27,720 nucleotides of DNA from JAWVZH01 sp033722295 (GTDB lineage Bacteria; Bacteroidota; Bacteroidia; Chitinophagales; Saprospiraceae): NCBI GenBank assembly GCA_033722295.1, contig JAWVZH010000020.1:1-27720 (forward strand). Direction: 5' to 3'. Below the pieces are notes generated by a model that saw only the letters and a program-made list of their open reading frames with translations, was not told where the DNA came from and made no database searches. Made by a program: the position numbers and the translations under genes. Numbering within the stretch: position 1 is the first letter of the stretch; each line of letters starts with the position of its first letter. Below are positions 1-8,295 of the stretch, piece after piece.

Positions 1-495
1 ACAAAGTTGCTTTCTGAGATAAGAAACATACATCCGGAGATTGCTATCAGGACAACAATGATGGTGGGCTTTCCTGGAGAGACCGAAGAGGATTTTACGG
101 ACCTGCTGGATTTTGTAAGGGAACAACGATTTGAAAGGTTAGGCGCTTTCGTTTACAGTCATGAAGAGGGCACTCATGCCTTCGGCAGGGAAGATGATGT
201 ACCGGAAAAAGTCAAGATAGAAAGGATGAATCGGCTCATGGCGCTGCAGTCAGAAATCTCGTTTGAGAAGAATCTTGAGAAGATCGGTAATACGTACAAA
301 GTGCTTGTCGACAGAAAAGAGGGTCATTATTTTATCGGACGTACAGAATACGATTCCCCAGAGGTAGATAATGAGGTCTTGATCTCTGCTGATGAATCTT
401 ATTGCAGGGTTGGGGATTTTGTCAGGGCCGAGATTACCAACGCCGAGGAATATGATCTTTTTGCGCGACCTGCTGTTAAAAGTTATGCGACATGA
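1..495 (+). CDS. rimO: Ribosomal protein uS12 methylthiotransferase RimO, C-terminal part (5' truncated by window)
   Basis: Radical-SAM enzyme that adds a methylthio group to an aspartate of ribosomal protein S12. The reading frame is open from base 1, so the N-terminal UPF0004 domain and the CxxxCxxC iron-sulfur motif lie outside the window; about 164 residues remain. What is visible is the end of the radical-SAM barrel (MVGFPGETEEDF, then a segment with AFVYSHEEGTHA) and a C-terminal TRAM domain. The phrase GRTEYDSPEVDNEV is characteristic of RimO and separates it from the tRNA enzyme MiaB. The stop TGA overlaps the ATG of the next gene (ATGA), so the two are probably translationally coupled. 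The identification is firm; the true start is not in view. Confidence 0.93.
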   Translation, partial: TKLLSEIRNIHPEIAIRTTMMVGFPGETEEDFTDLLDFVREQRFERLGAFVYSHEEGTHAFGREDDVPEKVKIERMNRLMALQSEISFEKNLEKIGNTYKVLVDRKEGHYFIGRTEYDSPEVDNEVLISADESYCRVGDFVRAEITNAEEYDLFARPAVKSYAT

Positions 496-932
496 GTAGA
501 GAATCCATATTTACCAAGAATATCTCTCCTTACTATCAGGGAGCCGTGATTCTCGGATTGATCCTTATAGGTCAGATCGGTATAAGAATCACGATCAATC
601 CCGAAGATCAGTTTGGGCGTCTTGATTACTGGATACTTGCCAGCGCTTTTCTCCTCCTGTTTGCTGTCGTAGCGAGTGTTTTCAGCTTTTCGGCTAAAAA
701 TCCGATGAAATACTATGGCAAGAGTGTCACAACATTTCTGGCTGTCGCTTTTCTGGGAGGACTGGCAGCTTATCTTTTCTCAGGAATCGCTCTAAAAGAA
801 GCCGGATCATTCTCCTGGATATATATGGTTTTGACGATCATTTTCGTTGTATTTCTAACCATAGTCAACCTTATTCGGAAGATCGTTGAAATAGCGAAGA
901 AACAAGAAAGGAAACTTAGAAATGAAAATTAA
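492..932 (+). CDS. Small four-helix integral membrane protein, function unknown
   Basis: A 146-residue protein that I cannot assign to a named family. It has four hydrophobic segments at about residues 16-33, 45-67, 78-98 and 107-127, a short polar N-terminus and a lysine/arginine-rich tail (about residues 129-144), which by the positive-inside rule would be cytoplasmic. It overlaps rimO by 4 bp upstream and msrB by 11 bp downstream, so it is a genuine middle gene of a three-gene operon and not a chance reading frame. No catalytic motif, cysteine pair or transporter signature is visible. Its place between a ribosome-modifying enzyme and an envelope MsrB gives no clear functional hint. Confidence 0.8.
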   Translation: MSRESIFTKNISPYYQGAVILGLILIGQIGIRITINPEDQFGRLDYWILASAFLLLFAVVASVFSFSAKNPMKYYGKSVTTFLAVAFLGGLAAYLFSGIALKEAGSFSWIYMVLTIIFVVFLTIVNLIRKIVEIAKKQERKLRNEN

Positions 933-1455
933 TACTCTCATACTGGTTATTATCTCTGCGGCTGGCCTTACTGCCTGTCAGGCTCAGGAAACCTCAGAAT
1001 CTCAGAATTCATCAAAAAAGGCAACTCTGGAATTAAATTTTCCAGAAGAGATCGAGGAGGTTAGAAAAAAGGAAGCAGAATGGAAAGAGGAACTCACTGA
1101 AAAGGAATTCTATGTATTGAGGGAACAGGGAACTGAAAGAGCATATTCGGGTGAATACTGGGACCTAAAAGAAAAGGGATATTATTGCTGCGCCGCTTGT
1201 GGACTGCCTTTATTCCATTCATCTACAAAATTCAGAAGTGGTACTGGTTGGCCAAGCTTCTACAAGCCTGTTGATAAGGACTACGTTGGTGAAGTTGAAG
1301 ACCGTTCTTTGGGAATGGTTCGAACCGAGGTAATCTGCAACAGGTGCGAGGGTCATCTGGGTCATGTTTTCAATGATGGGCCGGAGCCTACAGGATTAAG
1401 GTATTGCATCAATTCTGTGAGTTTGCAATTTGTTCCGTCTGACCGGAAACCTTAA
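922..1455 (+). CDS. msrB: Peptide-methionine (R)-S-oxide reductase MsrB, exported lipoprotein form
   Basis: Reduces methionine-R-sulfoxide in proteins. The N-terminus (residues 1-22) is a lipoprotein signal with lipobox LTAC, Cys19 being the predicted lipidated residue, so the enzyme should sit in the cell envelope and repair exported proteins. The MsrB domain spans about residues 50-172. Zinc ligands are Cys90/Cys93 (CAAC) and Cys139/Cys142 (CNRC); the catalytic cysteine is Cys162 in RYCINSVSL. The usual resolving cysteine in the GCGWPSF segment is a threonine here (SGTGWPSF, residues 106-113), so recycling must use another cysteine or an external reductant; Cys89 next to the zinc motif is an extra cysteine. 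The start overlaps the upstream membrane-protein gene by 11 bp. Confidence 0.94.
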   Translation: MKINTLILVIISAAGLTACQAQETSESQNSSKKATLELNFPEEIEEVRKKEAEWKEELTEKEFYVLREQGTERAYSGEYWDLKEKGYYCCAACGLPLFHSSTKFRSGTGWPSFYKPVDKDYVGEVEDRSLGMVRTEVICNRCEGHLGHVFNDGPEPTGLRYCINSVSLQFVPSDRKP

Positions 1456-1501
1456 GTGAAGCCTCTATTCCGGGAGACGACACCTCTTTAAATTTTTCAC
1501 C

Positions 1502-4500
1502 TTAGCGTATCAATGTAACATCTCCGACTTGTGGTTCTATCGGCACCATATTTCCGGTACAGTCCATGATCTCTCCGATAAAAAGTCTGAACAGATAAAC
1601 CTCAGATGGCGCATCCTCACCATCCGTATTGCCATCCCACTTTTCACCAGGCGTTGTTGATTCGAAAACAATATTTCCCCACCGGTTATACACTATGAAG
1701 CTATACTGATCAAAGTCAAAAGCATCCACGTCAATCATAAAATCAGGCCCGAAAACATCGTTCTTGCCGTCACCGTTGGGCGTGAAGGCATTTGGCATCT
1801 GAAATATACTGTCTTGTTCAACTGGAAGTACATTGCTGGTTATTTTATAGAAAATGGAAGCAGTATCACACCTGTTCTCAAAGACCAATTCGTATCTGCC
1901 TGTATCTTCAACTTCTCTCTCGATCGGGGCAGTCATATCATCTCTCCAGTAAATAAAGTTCTCGCCATATCCGAGGTTATCACCTATCATCACTACAGGA
2001 TCCACCTGATCACACAGATCTATGGTCACCGTAGAATCATCTCTGATCCGATCAAATCCTTCCAGAGCAGGTATAAAAAACTCCAGCGAGCCAGTGCAAC
2101 CATCACCATCCATGATGACAAGAGTATGGTTCCCCGGAGAAAGACCAGTGATCGTCAAATCAGTTGTGAATGGCTGACCATCCACTGATATTGTATAAGG
2201 GAGATTCTGTCCCCTGATGCCGACGGAGGCTTCACCGTTATTCAGATCTTCACAAGCCGGCTGTATGGAATTATCATTGATAAAAAAGTCAATGCCTCCG
2301 AACTCTTCAACGACAACAGAGTCTATACCTATACACCCGTTTTCAGCTGTACCTTGTACATAATATGTTCCAATGCTTCCTGCCACTATCTCGGTCCCTT
2401 CCGCACTTCCTATGATCTGTCCGTCAGTCGTGAACCACTGAACACCCCTCAACTGAGTATCTGAATCTGCGGTCAGGATAACGGTGTCTCCGGTGCAACC
2501 GATGATGGCAATATCCCCGGCATCCATGACTGGTTTAATCGTATCAATTTCCACTATCACGGTGTCAGAGACCTCACAATTTTCATTGGTGGCCCTGATC
2601 GTAGCAATATATTGACCTGGCTTTGACACCATTTGGTTGAGCTGATTTCGCCGCTGGGCTATGATATCCGGCCCTGCCCAGATGAAGTCATTAAATGTAC
2701 TGTCGAATCCGGTCAGAACAGCATTGAGGTTGACCTCTGGGTTATCACAATCAATTGTGCCATCGTTTCCAGCATCTACCTGGGGCGGATTCAGTTCTCC
2801 TGTCACTTCAACTGTATCACTGCTCTCACAACCATTTAAAGTATCTATTACAGTAATAATGTATATTCCCTCTCTGTCCACAGATGGTCTTATTCGGTTT
2901 CGATTACCAGCATTGATCCCTGGACCTTCCCATGAGGCGACCATCCTGCCATTGTCATTATTGATCTCTGCCGCTAGAATTACATCTCTTGTGTTACAAT
3001 CGATGTTCTTATCAGCACCCGCTGTGACATCAGGGAATCTTATCTCATCGATAACTGTCACTGTATCTGCTGCCCGACAATTACCGACGCTGTCGATCAC
3101 ATGCAATATATAATTGCCTGGCTCATCCACTACAGGAAATGATGACATCCGGTTCTGAGCCGTTATGCCAGGTCCTTCCCATTCAAAGCCAATACCTGAT
3201 CCCACAGAAGAGCCAGCCTTTGTCAATCGGGCGGTAGGGGAGTCGCATGTCAACAGCAGATCACCTCCCGCACTTGCGATCGGTATATTCCCGCGGTTGA
3301 TCACTGTTACCATATCCTCTGTCACGCACTTGCTGATCGTGTCGGTCACTCGAAAAGTATACACACCGGGAATTCGGACACTGGGGAATTGCTCACGTTC
3401 GTTCGTAGCATCTATTCCCGGGCCTTCCCAAATAAAGACAAAATCAACCCCAACAGTACTGTTATTGCCTCCAAGAACAACTACATTACTGTCGCACGTC
3501 AAAAACCTGTCTTCTCCCGCATCGGCGATTGGTCTATTTTTATTGAGCTCGACTATCACGGTGTCCATATTGCAGCAGCCCGTGATCTCGTTACATCCAA
3601 AGAATATATACTCGCCTGGCATATCCGTGGTGATCCGACGGTTTGTTCGGTTACCTGCGTTGATACCGGGCCCCTCCCAGTAAAAGATATCATTGTTACC
3701 GGCATCAACGAGATTACCGGAGAAAGACACTTCAAGATTTTGACAGTTGATAAGTTGATCGCCACTTACATTGATCTCCGGCTTATCATCAAAAAGTCTG
3801 ACCCTGACCGTATCTGCAGCCAGACAGCCAAAGGCGTCATCACCATTCAGCAACACATAGGTTCCTTCCACATCAACAGTTGGAAATATTCTGTTGGCAT
3901 TACCGGGGTTGATGCCCGGTCCTTCCCATAAAAAGTAGCCGGCGTTGACCAACTGAGCACTATCCGGCATCAGGGTCACTTCAGGCTGATTGCAGGTAAT
4001 AAGCATATCAGGACCCGCAGAAATAAAAGTAGTCTGCAGTATAGTAAGTGGTATAGTGTCGTCATATCGGCATCCCAGCGTATCCGTAATTTCAATAGTT
4101 ACTTCATCGTCCTCCTCAGAAAAACAATATATCGCAGTTGTATCTTCTGTTCCGTTTGACCATTCATAACTCAGGATGCCCGAACCTGATATATCAAATT
4201 CACTGCAGTTGTTCTCACACCATTCTGTACTATCATACAGGAGTTGGTAATTAACAGGTTCTGACTCGATCACTATTACGGTATTGGTCGCAGTACAACC
4301 ATCCGAATCGGTAACGGTCAAAAGGAAGGAATCTGGTTCGGTAATGAAGTTTACAGGTGATGTCGTACCATTACTCCAACTGTACTCTTCAAATCCCGGA
4401 GTAGCAGAAAGAATGACAAAGTCATCCTCACATATCACGGTATCTCCGAAAATCTCCACCTCTACGGGAGGATTGAAATAAAGTTGAATAGTTGGACAAA

Positions 4501-5629
4501 ATGTTGTAGGTATCTCGGGAAACACCAATGTATCATACATGACCCCCAAACTTCCGCAGTCTATGCAGTTACCCGTTTGCACAAGTCTCGGGATCAGTCG
4601 TTCTGTTGTGTCATAGGTCCAGTCCTCAGACCAGAATATTATCAGTTCAAGCGTAGTGTCCAGATCTATTGTCCTATTTCTTGCATCTCTCTCGTAGAGC
4701 TCGAACTGAAGGTCACCACTGCCAAAGTTTCGGGCTCCTGTAGCTACAATAATTCTGTAGTCTCTGCCCCCACGTGAGAAATCAGTTGTATCATTCAGCA
4801 TTCTGGTTCCACTGCTGTCTACCAGTCCCCATTGACCTCCAAGATGCACCGGGATGATGACGGGTATAGTATCGAAAACAGTGTCCACGCAATTTCCACT
4901 TCGGACAAAACACTTTTCAAATTCTCTGCATGTCGAATCCAGACCATTCATCAGGCTACCTTCAATGATCGATAGGAATTCATCAAAGCGGTTATTTATA
5001 ATTTCTCCAGCCTGCTTGTCTACCTCGAGGAACGGTTCCTGTGTACTTGTCCATAAAGTTTGCACAGTATCCATTGCGTTGACGCCCACATAATTGATCG
5101 TTGCCATACAACTGGATGAGTCTATAGCTGAGACAACAGGGTCAGGGTAGTCGCTCTGACACATGCCAGTCAGAGATATAAACCATCTGGGATTCGGAGG
5201 GGAGGCTCCCGGGATCACCTGTATATGACCACAACTGTCGATAGGCAACCCGGGGCAACTGTGATTACCATACTGAATATCTATATCGTACTGAATACGC
5301 CGGGATTGCTCACCAGGATCCTCATAACTGACCTGAACGGTATCAGCATCCATGCAAGAGGTATCACTTACCGTATAGATAAAAGAATAGGTGCCACACT
5401 CTGAGGCAAAAGCCAAAGCACGGCCATTCGGGGATGTGCCACCTAGTTCAAGCCAACGCGTACTGTCCGAACACAGATAAGTCCATGTTCCTCCAGCAGG
5501 CTCACCTATAAGCCCAAAACGATACCCGCACACCAGAGTATCATTGCCCGCATTGGCACATTGCCCAAGTGCCCCCGTTGTTGAGATTAACAGCATTACG
5601 AGCAGCACAATCCAATTCTCACTTCTCAT
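1502..5629 (-). CDS. Giant secreted adhesin-like protein with Ig-like repeats, SprB-type repeat and T9SS type B sorting domain
   Basis: A 1375-residue exported protein. Residues 1-22 are a Sec signal peptide ending ALG-Q. Residues 23-100 look like a first Ig/PKD-like domain, and about 105-385 are a region I do not recognise that is rich in cysteines and in Asp/Thr. Two Ig-like domains follow at about 388-530, then seven tandem repeats of 80-84 residues at about 537-1112, most with the core WEGPGI. Residues about 1113-1188 resemble a SprB repeat (LPYTISVDGQ, GLSPGNHTLVI, DGCTG). The C-terminus (about 1275-1375) is a type B (gliding motility-associated) T9SS domain: PNAFTPNGDGKNDVF, YNRWGNIVFES, WDG, ending GDVTLIR. 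By family knowledge it is exported by T9SS and displayed at the surface, perhaps for adhesion or gliding. Unlike the 1198-residue protein at 21925-25521 it has no PorP partner beside it. Confidence 0.9.
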   Translation of the reverse strand: MRSENWIVLLVMLLISTTGALGQCANAGNDTLVCGYRFGLIGEPAGGTWTYLCSDSTRWLELGGTSPNGRALAFASECGTYSFIYTVSDTSCMDADTVQVSYEDPGEQSRRIQYDIDIQYGNHSCPGLPIDSCGHIQVIPGASPPNPRWFISLTGMCQSDYPDPVVSAIDSSSCMATINYVGVNAMDTVQTLWTSTQEPFLEVDKQAGEIINNRFDEFLSIIEGSLMNGLDSTCREFEKCFVRSGNCVDTVFDTIPVIIPVHLGGQWGLVDSSGTRMLNDTTDFSRGGRDYRIIVATGARNFGSGDLQFELYERDARNRTIDLDTTLELIIFWSEDWTYDTTERLIPRLVQTGNCIDCGSLGVMYDTLVFPEIPTTFCPTIQLYFNPPVEVEIFGDTVICEDDFVILSATPGFEEYSWSNGTTSPVNFITEPDSFLLTVTDSDGCTATNTVIVIESEPVNYQLLYDSTEWCENNCSEFDISGSGILSYEWSNGTEDTTAIYCFSEEDDEVTIEITDTLGCRYDDTIPLTILQTTFISAGPDMLITCNQPEVTLMPDSAQLVNAGYFLWEGPGINPGNANRIFPTVDVEGTYVLLNGDDAFGCLAADTVRVRLFDDKPEINVSGDQLINCQNLEVSFSGNLVDAGNNDIFYWEGPGINAGNRTNRRITTDMPGEYIFFGCNEITGCCNMDTVIVELNKNRPIADAGEDRFLTCDSNVVVLGGNNSTVGVDFVFIWEGPGIDATNEREQFPSVRIPGVYTFRVTDTISKCVTEDMVTVINRGNIPIASAGGDLLLTCDSPTARLTKAGSSVGSGIGFEWEGPGITAQNRMSSFPVVDEPGNYILHVIDSVGNCRAADTVTVIDEIRFPDVTAGADKNIDCNTRDVILAAEINNDNGRMVASWEGPGINAGNRNRIRPSVDREGIYIITVIDTLNGCESSDTVEVTGELNPPQVDAGNDGTIDCDNPEVNLNAVLTGFDSTFNDFIWAGPDIIAQRRNQLNQMVSKPGQYIATIRATNENCEVSDTVIVEIDTIKPVMDAGDIAIIGCTGDTVILTADSDTQLRGVQWFTTDGQIIGSAEGTEIVAGSIGTYYVQGTAENGCIGIDSVVVEEFGGIDFFINDNSIQPACEDLNNGEASVGIRGQNLPYTISVDGQPFTTDLTITGLSPGNHTLVIMDGDGCTGSLEFFIPALEGFDRIRDDSTVTIDLCDQVDPVVMIGDNLGYGENFIYWRDDMTAPIEREVEDTGRYELVFENRCDTASIFYKITSNVLPVEQDSIFQMPNAFTPNGDGKNDVFGPDFMIDVDAFDFDQYSFIVYNRWGNIVFESTTPGEKWDGNTDGEDAPSEVYLFRLFIGEIMDCTGNMVPIEPQVGDVTLIR
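2294..4021 (-). repeat. Seven tandem Ig-like protein repeats (about 80-84 residues each) inside the 1375-residue adhesin
   Basis: Residues about 537-1112 hold seven units starting near residues 537, 619, 702, 785, 868, 951 and 1035. The consensus is roughly AGxDxxIxC at the start, WEGPGIxAxNR in the middle, a GxYxxxVxD strand, then C..xDTVxV. Units 1-5 keep WEGPGI, unit 6 has WAGPDI and unit 7 is degenerate (VQWFTTDG). Each unit keeps a Cys in the first strand and a second near the end, which could form a disulfide. The repeats are diverged at DNA level, so this is an old expansion. Confidence 0.85.
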
Positions 5630-5630
5630 A

Positions 5631-5663
5631 ATATTCTAAAAATACATATTATACATAGAATAT
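5631..5663. repeat. Inverted repeat just upstream of the adhesin start
   Basis: ATATTCTA at 5631-5638 and TAGAATAT at 5656-5663 are perfect 8-bp inverted arms with a 17-bp spacer. The inner arm begins only two bases upstream of the adhesin ATG (5629, minus strand), so the element would lie in its leader or promoter. An operator or a leader hairpin is possible. The tract is AT-rich, so chance occurrence is not excluded. Confidence 0.4.
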
Positions 5664-5701
5664 CTCACTTGTATTATCGGCACATGTCTCTGAGACAGGT
5701 A

Positions 5702-6865
5702 TCAGGATGATATTGATCTTAAGTTTTGATCCAGATCAGAGATCAAAGTATCGGGATCTTCAAGTCCCACATACAGTCTGATATGGTTGATCGGGAGGTT
5801 TGGTGGCTGACGTCCGGGAATATCATGTGCTGCCAATATGGGCAATGCCAGGGATTCATGACCTCCCCACGAAACTCCCATACGAAATACATTAAGTCCA
5901 TGTACAAATTCTTCGATCTCACTTCTTTCACTGGTCTTCAAACGGATGGACAACAATCCAGGACTGCCACTCATTTGACTTCTTGCCAGGTCATATTGCG
6001 GATTTTGAGGATCGAAGGGATAGAATATTCTTTCAATGACAGGATGGCTCTTGAGATAATCAAATATCTCCATGGTACTTTTGTTGATCCTGTTCATTCG
6101 TATGCTCAACGTTCGAAGACCCCGGATCACCAGGAAGGCCTCAAATGGACTCATAATAGCTCCTAGAGTCATATACTCATCAGCTGCTATTCGTGCGATC
6201 CTTTCCTGAGCACTACACAAGACCCCAAATACCACATCGCTGTGACCATTCAAATATTTGCTGCCGCTGTGCACGATCATATCTATGCCGAGTGTTGAAG
6301 GGTTTTGAAAGAGGGGAGAACAATAGCTGTTGTCGATGATGGTCACGATTTCATTATTCTTTGCCCATGACGCACAGGCCTTCAGATCCTGAAGCTCAAA
6401 GACCATTGAATTTGGCGATTCAAGCATCAGAAGCCTGGTGTTGTCACGTTTGGCAGCCTGTATCGACTCTAATTCTTTTCCATCAACAAATGTCGTTTCT
6501 ACTCCATATTTCGGCATATAGCTTTCCAACAAGGATCTTGTCCAGGAATACGGGTTCTTCACACAGATCACGTGATCGCCACTCTTAACCTCAGAAAGAA
6601 TGGCAGCACTCACTGCTGCTATTCCACTGCTGAAGCATATGGCATCATCTGTTCTTTCCAGTGCAGACAGCTTTTGCCTCAGGATCTTTACGGTTGGATT
6701 ATTACCTCTTGTATATAGATGATTCTCCCACTCATTGGTAAAAAAGCTTCGCAATTCTTCAATGGAGGAAATACTAAAATTGCTTGTTTGCATTATCGGG
6801 GGAACCATTGCTCCTTGCGGAAGTTCCTCTTCTCCAAGGAGGTGGATAATCTCGTCTATGCTCAT
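5702..6865 (-). CDS. PLP-dependent Cys/Met metabolism enzyme (cystathionine gamma-synthase/lyase family)
   Basis: A 387-residue fold-type I PLP enzyme of the trans-sulfuration family, full length for the group. Visible motifs: YTRGNNPTV (residues 51-59), the phosphate-binding SSGIAA (79-84), the cofactor-ring aspartate in IIDNSY (Asp178), the Schiff-base lysine Lys203 in HSGSKYLNGHSD, and the late substrate-site segment SWGGHESLALP. Family members act as cystathionine gamma-synthase, beta- or gamma-lyase, methionine gamma-lyase or O-acetylhomoserine sulfhydrylase, and the sequence alone does not let me choose. The ATG overlaps the stop of the upstream 2-hydroxyacid oxidase gene by 4 bp (ATGA), so the two are translationally coupled. 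A joint role, for instance handling a 2-oxo acid released by this enzyme, is inference. Confidence 0.88.
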   Translation of the reverse strand: MSIDEIIHLLGEEELPQGAMVPPIMQTSNFSISSIEELRSFFTNEWENHLYTRGNNPTVKILRQKLSALERTDDAICFSSGIAAVSAAILSEVKSGDHVICVKNPYSWTRSLLESYMPKYGVETTFVDGKELESIQAAKRDNTRLLMLESPNSMVFELQDLKACASWAKNNEIVTIIDNSYCSPLFQNPSTLGIDMIVHSGSKYLNGHSDVVFGVLCSAQERIARIAADEYMTLGAIMSPFEAFLVIRGLRTLSIRMNRINKSTMEIFDYLKSHPVIERIFYPFDPQNPQYDLARSQMSGSPGLLSIRLKTSERSEIEEFVHGLNVFRMGVSWGGHESLALPILAAHDIPGRQPPNLPINHIRLYVGLEDPDTLISDLDQNLRSISS

Positions 6866-8136
6866 ACGTTCGACTTGCTTATAACGCTTGCAGATTTTAC
6901 TTCATTAATATTCCGACAACCACTAAGTGCCATGGTCAGCTCGAGTTCGGCCTGATAGTTCTTCAAAAGTTCTTCAACCCCTCTCTGACCTGCAAGAGCC
7001 AGGGCATAGGCGTAAGGTCTACCGATACAGACCGCGTCCGCTCCAGACGCGATCGCCTTGAACGCATCCTGTCCGCCTCTAATACCACTATCCATTAATA
7101 TCAGAAAGTCCCTGCCGCACGCTTGTCGTATATTGCGTAAAGCATTCAGAGAAGACACAGCCCCGTCAACCTGACGTCCGCCATGATTAGAAACGATCAA
7201 TCCCTTCACTCCGATGGACTTAGCCCGCAATGCATCCTCTGAATCAAGAATGCCTTTGAGTATCACTGGCAGATCGGTCCACTCCAACGCCTGTTGAATG
7301 TGCTCCCATGTTAATGCGGTTTGAGAATAGATCGCCGTGAACAACCGCACTGATCTTAGAGGCCGGGAGCTGAACAAGTTTCGCATGGTAGATCCCGGAT
7401 AATTTTTTGCCAGTTGATATAATGTGATCGGTGTCCGTAATCCAATCTCAGGTTTCTGCCCCTCTTCCTTAAAGCTGTTGAGCAGTTCATTAAAAACTGG
7501 GTCCGAAGTATATTGCGCGATACCTCGTCCTTCGAGAAAGGGCAGGTAAGCGTTGTTAAGATCTCTCAACCTCCAACCCAGCAGGGTTGTATCCAGGGTT
7601 ATGACCAGAGCCTCGCAACCAGAATTCTCTGCTCGTTCAATTAAGCTTTTGACCAGGTCATTACTCTTGCTCCAGTACAATTGCATCCATTTTGGAGCTT
7701 TCGGCATGACCGCAGCACAGGTTTCCATAGGTGCCGAGGCCTGATTAGAGAAGATCATCGGAATTTCAGCCTGATTGGCTGCCCGGGCCGACAATAGGTC
7801 ACCTCGCTTACGCGCAAGATCCAGAACCCCGATGGGGGCTAAGAGGAACGGAGCAGGGATCCTGGATCCCAACAGATCGATCTCTGTCGACCTTGAGGAA
7901 ACATCTCTCAACATTTTCGGCACGATCTGGACTTTGTCAAGGGCGCTTCGATTGTGGTCGGTCGTCATCTCCCTGCCTGCTCCCGTCTTCACATAATCAA
8001 AGCCGCGACGCCCCATTTTTTTTCTGGCTTTTTCCTCGAGCGATCCATAATCAAACGGTATTAAGGAGGATTTGCCGGCGGCCCCTCGAATGTAGATCTC
8101 TTTTTGCCTGGTTATGGCGCCCTGTCCTGACGACAT
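6862..8136 (-). CDS. FMN-dependent alpha-hydroxy-acid oxidase, lactate 2-monooxygenase-like
   Basis: A TIM-barrel flavoenzyme of about 424 residues that oxidises a 2-hydroxyacid such as lactate. The conserved order fits the lactate 2-monooxygenase branch: TRQKEIYIRG at the N-terminus, FDYVKTGAG, APFLLAPIGVLDLA, QLYW, ITLDTTLLGWRLRDL, then LKGI, the catalytic-His segment SNHGGRQVDGA, MDSGIRGGQDAFKA and GADAVCIGRPYAY. Whether it is a monooxygenase, an oxidase or a quinone-linked dehydrogenase cannot be told from sequence. I chose the ATG at 8136 (MSSGQGAITRQ) over a TTG 42 bases upstream at 8178, because homology begins right after it. It is the first gene of a two-gene operon with the PLP enzyme and lies 159 bp downstream of tyrS on the same strand. 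Confidence 0.87.
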   Translation of the reverse strand: MSSGQGAITRQKEIYIRGAAGKSSLIPFDYGSLEEKARKKMGRRGFDYVKTGAGREMTTDHNRSALDKVQIVPKMLRDVSSRSTEIDLLGSRIPAPFLLAPIGVLDLARKRGDLLSARAANQAEIPMIFSNQASAPMETCAAVMPKAPKWMQLYWSKSNDLVKSLIERAENSGCEALVITLDTTLLGWRLRDLNNAYLPFLEGRGIAQYTSDPVFNELLNSFKEEGQKPEIGLRTPITLYQLAKNYPGSTMRNLFSSRPLRSVRLFTAIYSQTALTWEHIQQALEWTDLPVILKGILDSEDALRAKSIGVKGLIVSNHGGRQVDGAVSSLNALRNIRQACGRDFLILMDSGIRGGQDAFKAIASGADAVCIGRPYAYALALAGQRGVEELLKNYQAELELTMALSGCRNINEVKSASVISKSNV

Positions 8137-8295
8137 GTCTCTGCTTTTATCTATAGAAAATGGAACTAAAAGATACAATATAGAATTCTATTACGAAGTG
8201 CGTATCAGAGAGAATCCGCTCATGGGTGACCTCGCTATATCATATGAGATCAATTCTGTGAAATGAAGCTCGCGGTCAGGAAATGCCAAGGAGGA

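Noticed and set aside
2633..3931. Several long plus-strand reading frames (up to 180 codons) opposite the adhesin gene
   Set aside because: They lie antisense to the tandem Ig-like repeats, where periodic composition suppresses stops; they have no family motifs, and the minus-strand frame is clearly coding.
2294..4021. Repeated pattern considered as a CRISPR array
   Set aside because: The period is about 250 bp, the repeats are diverged and lie inside one open frame; they encode protein domains.
5685..5697. Palindrome TGTCTC-T-GAGACA downstream of the PLP enzyme gene
   Set aside because: Stem of only five to six pairs with no T run on the minus strand; too weak to call a terminator.
8137..8178. 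TTG start giving the 2-hydroxyacid oxidase 14 extra residues
   Set aside because: The extension has no family similarity; the ATG at 8136 directly precedes the conserved region.
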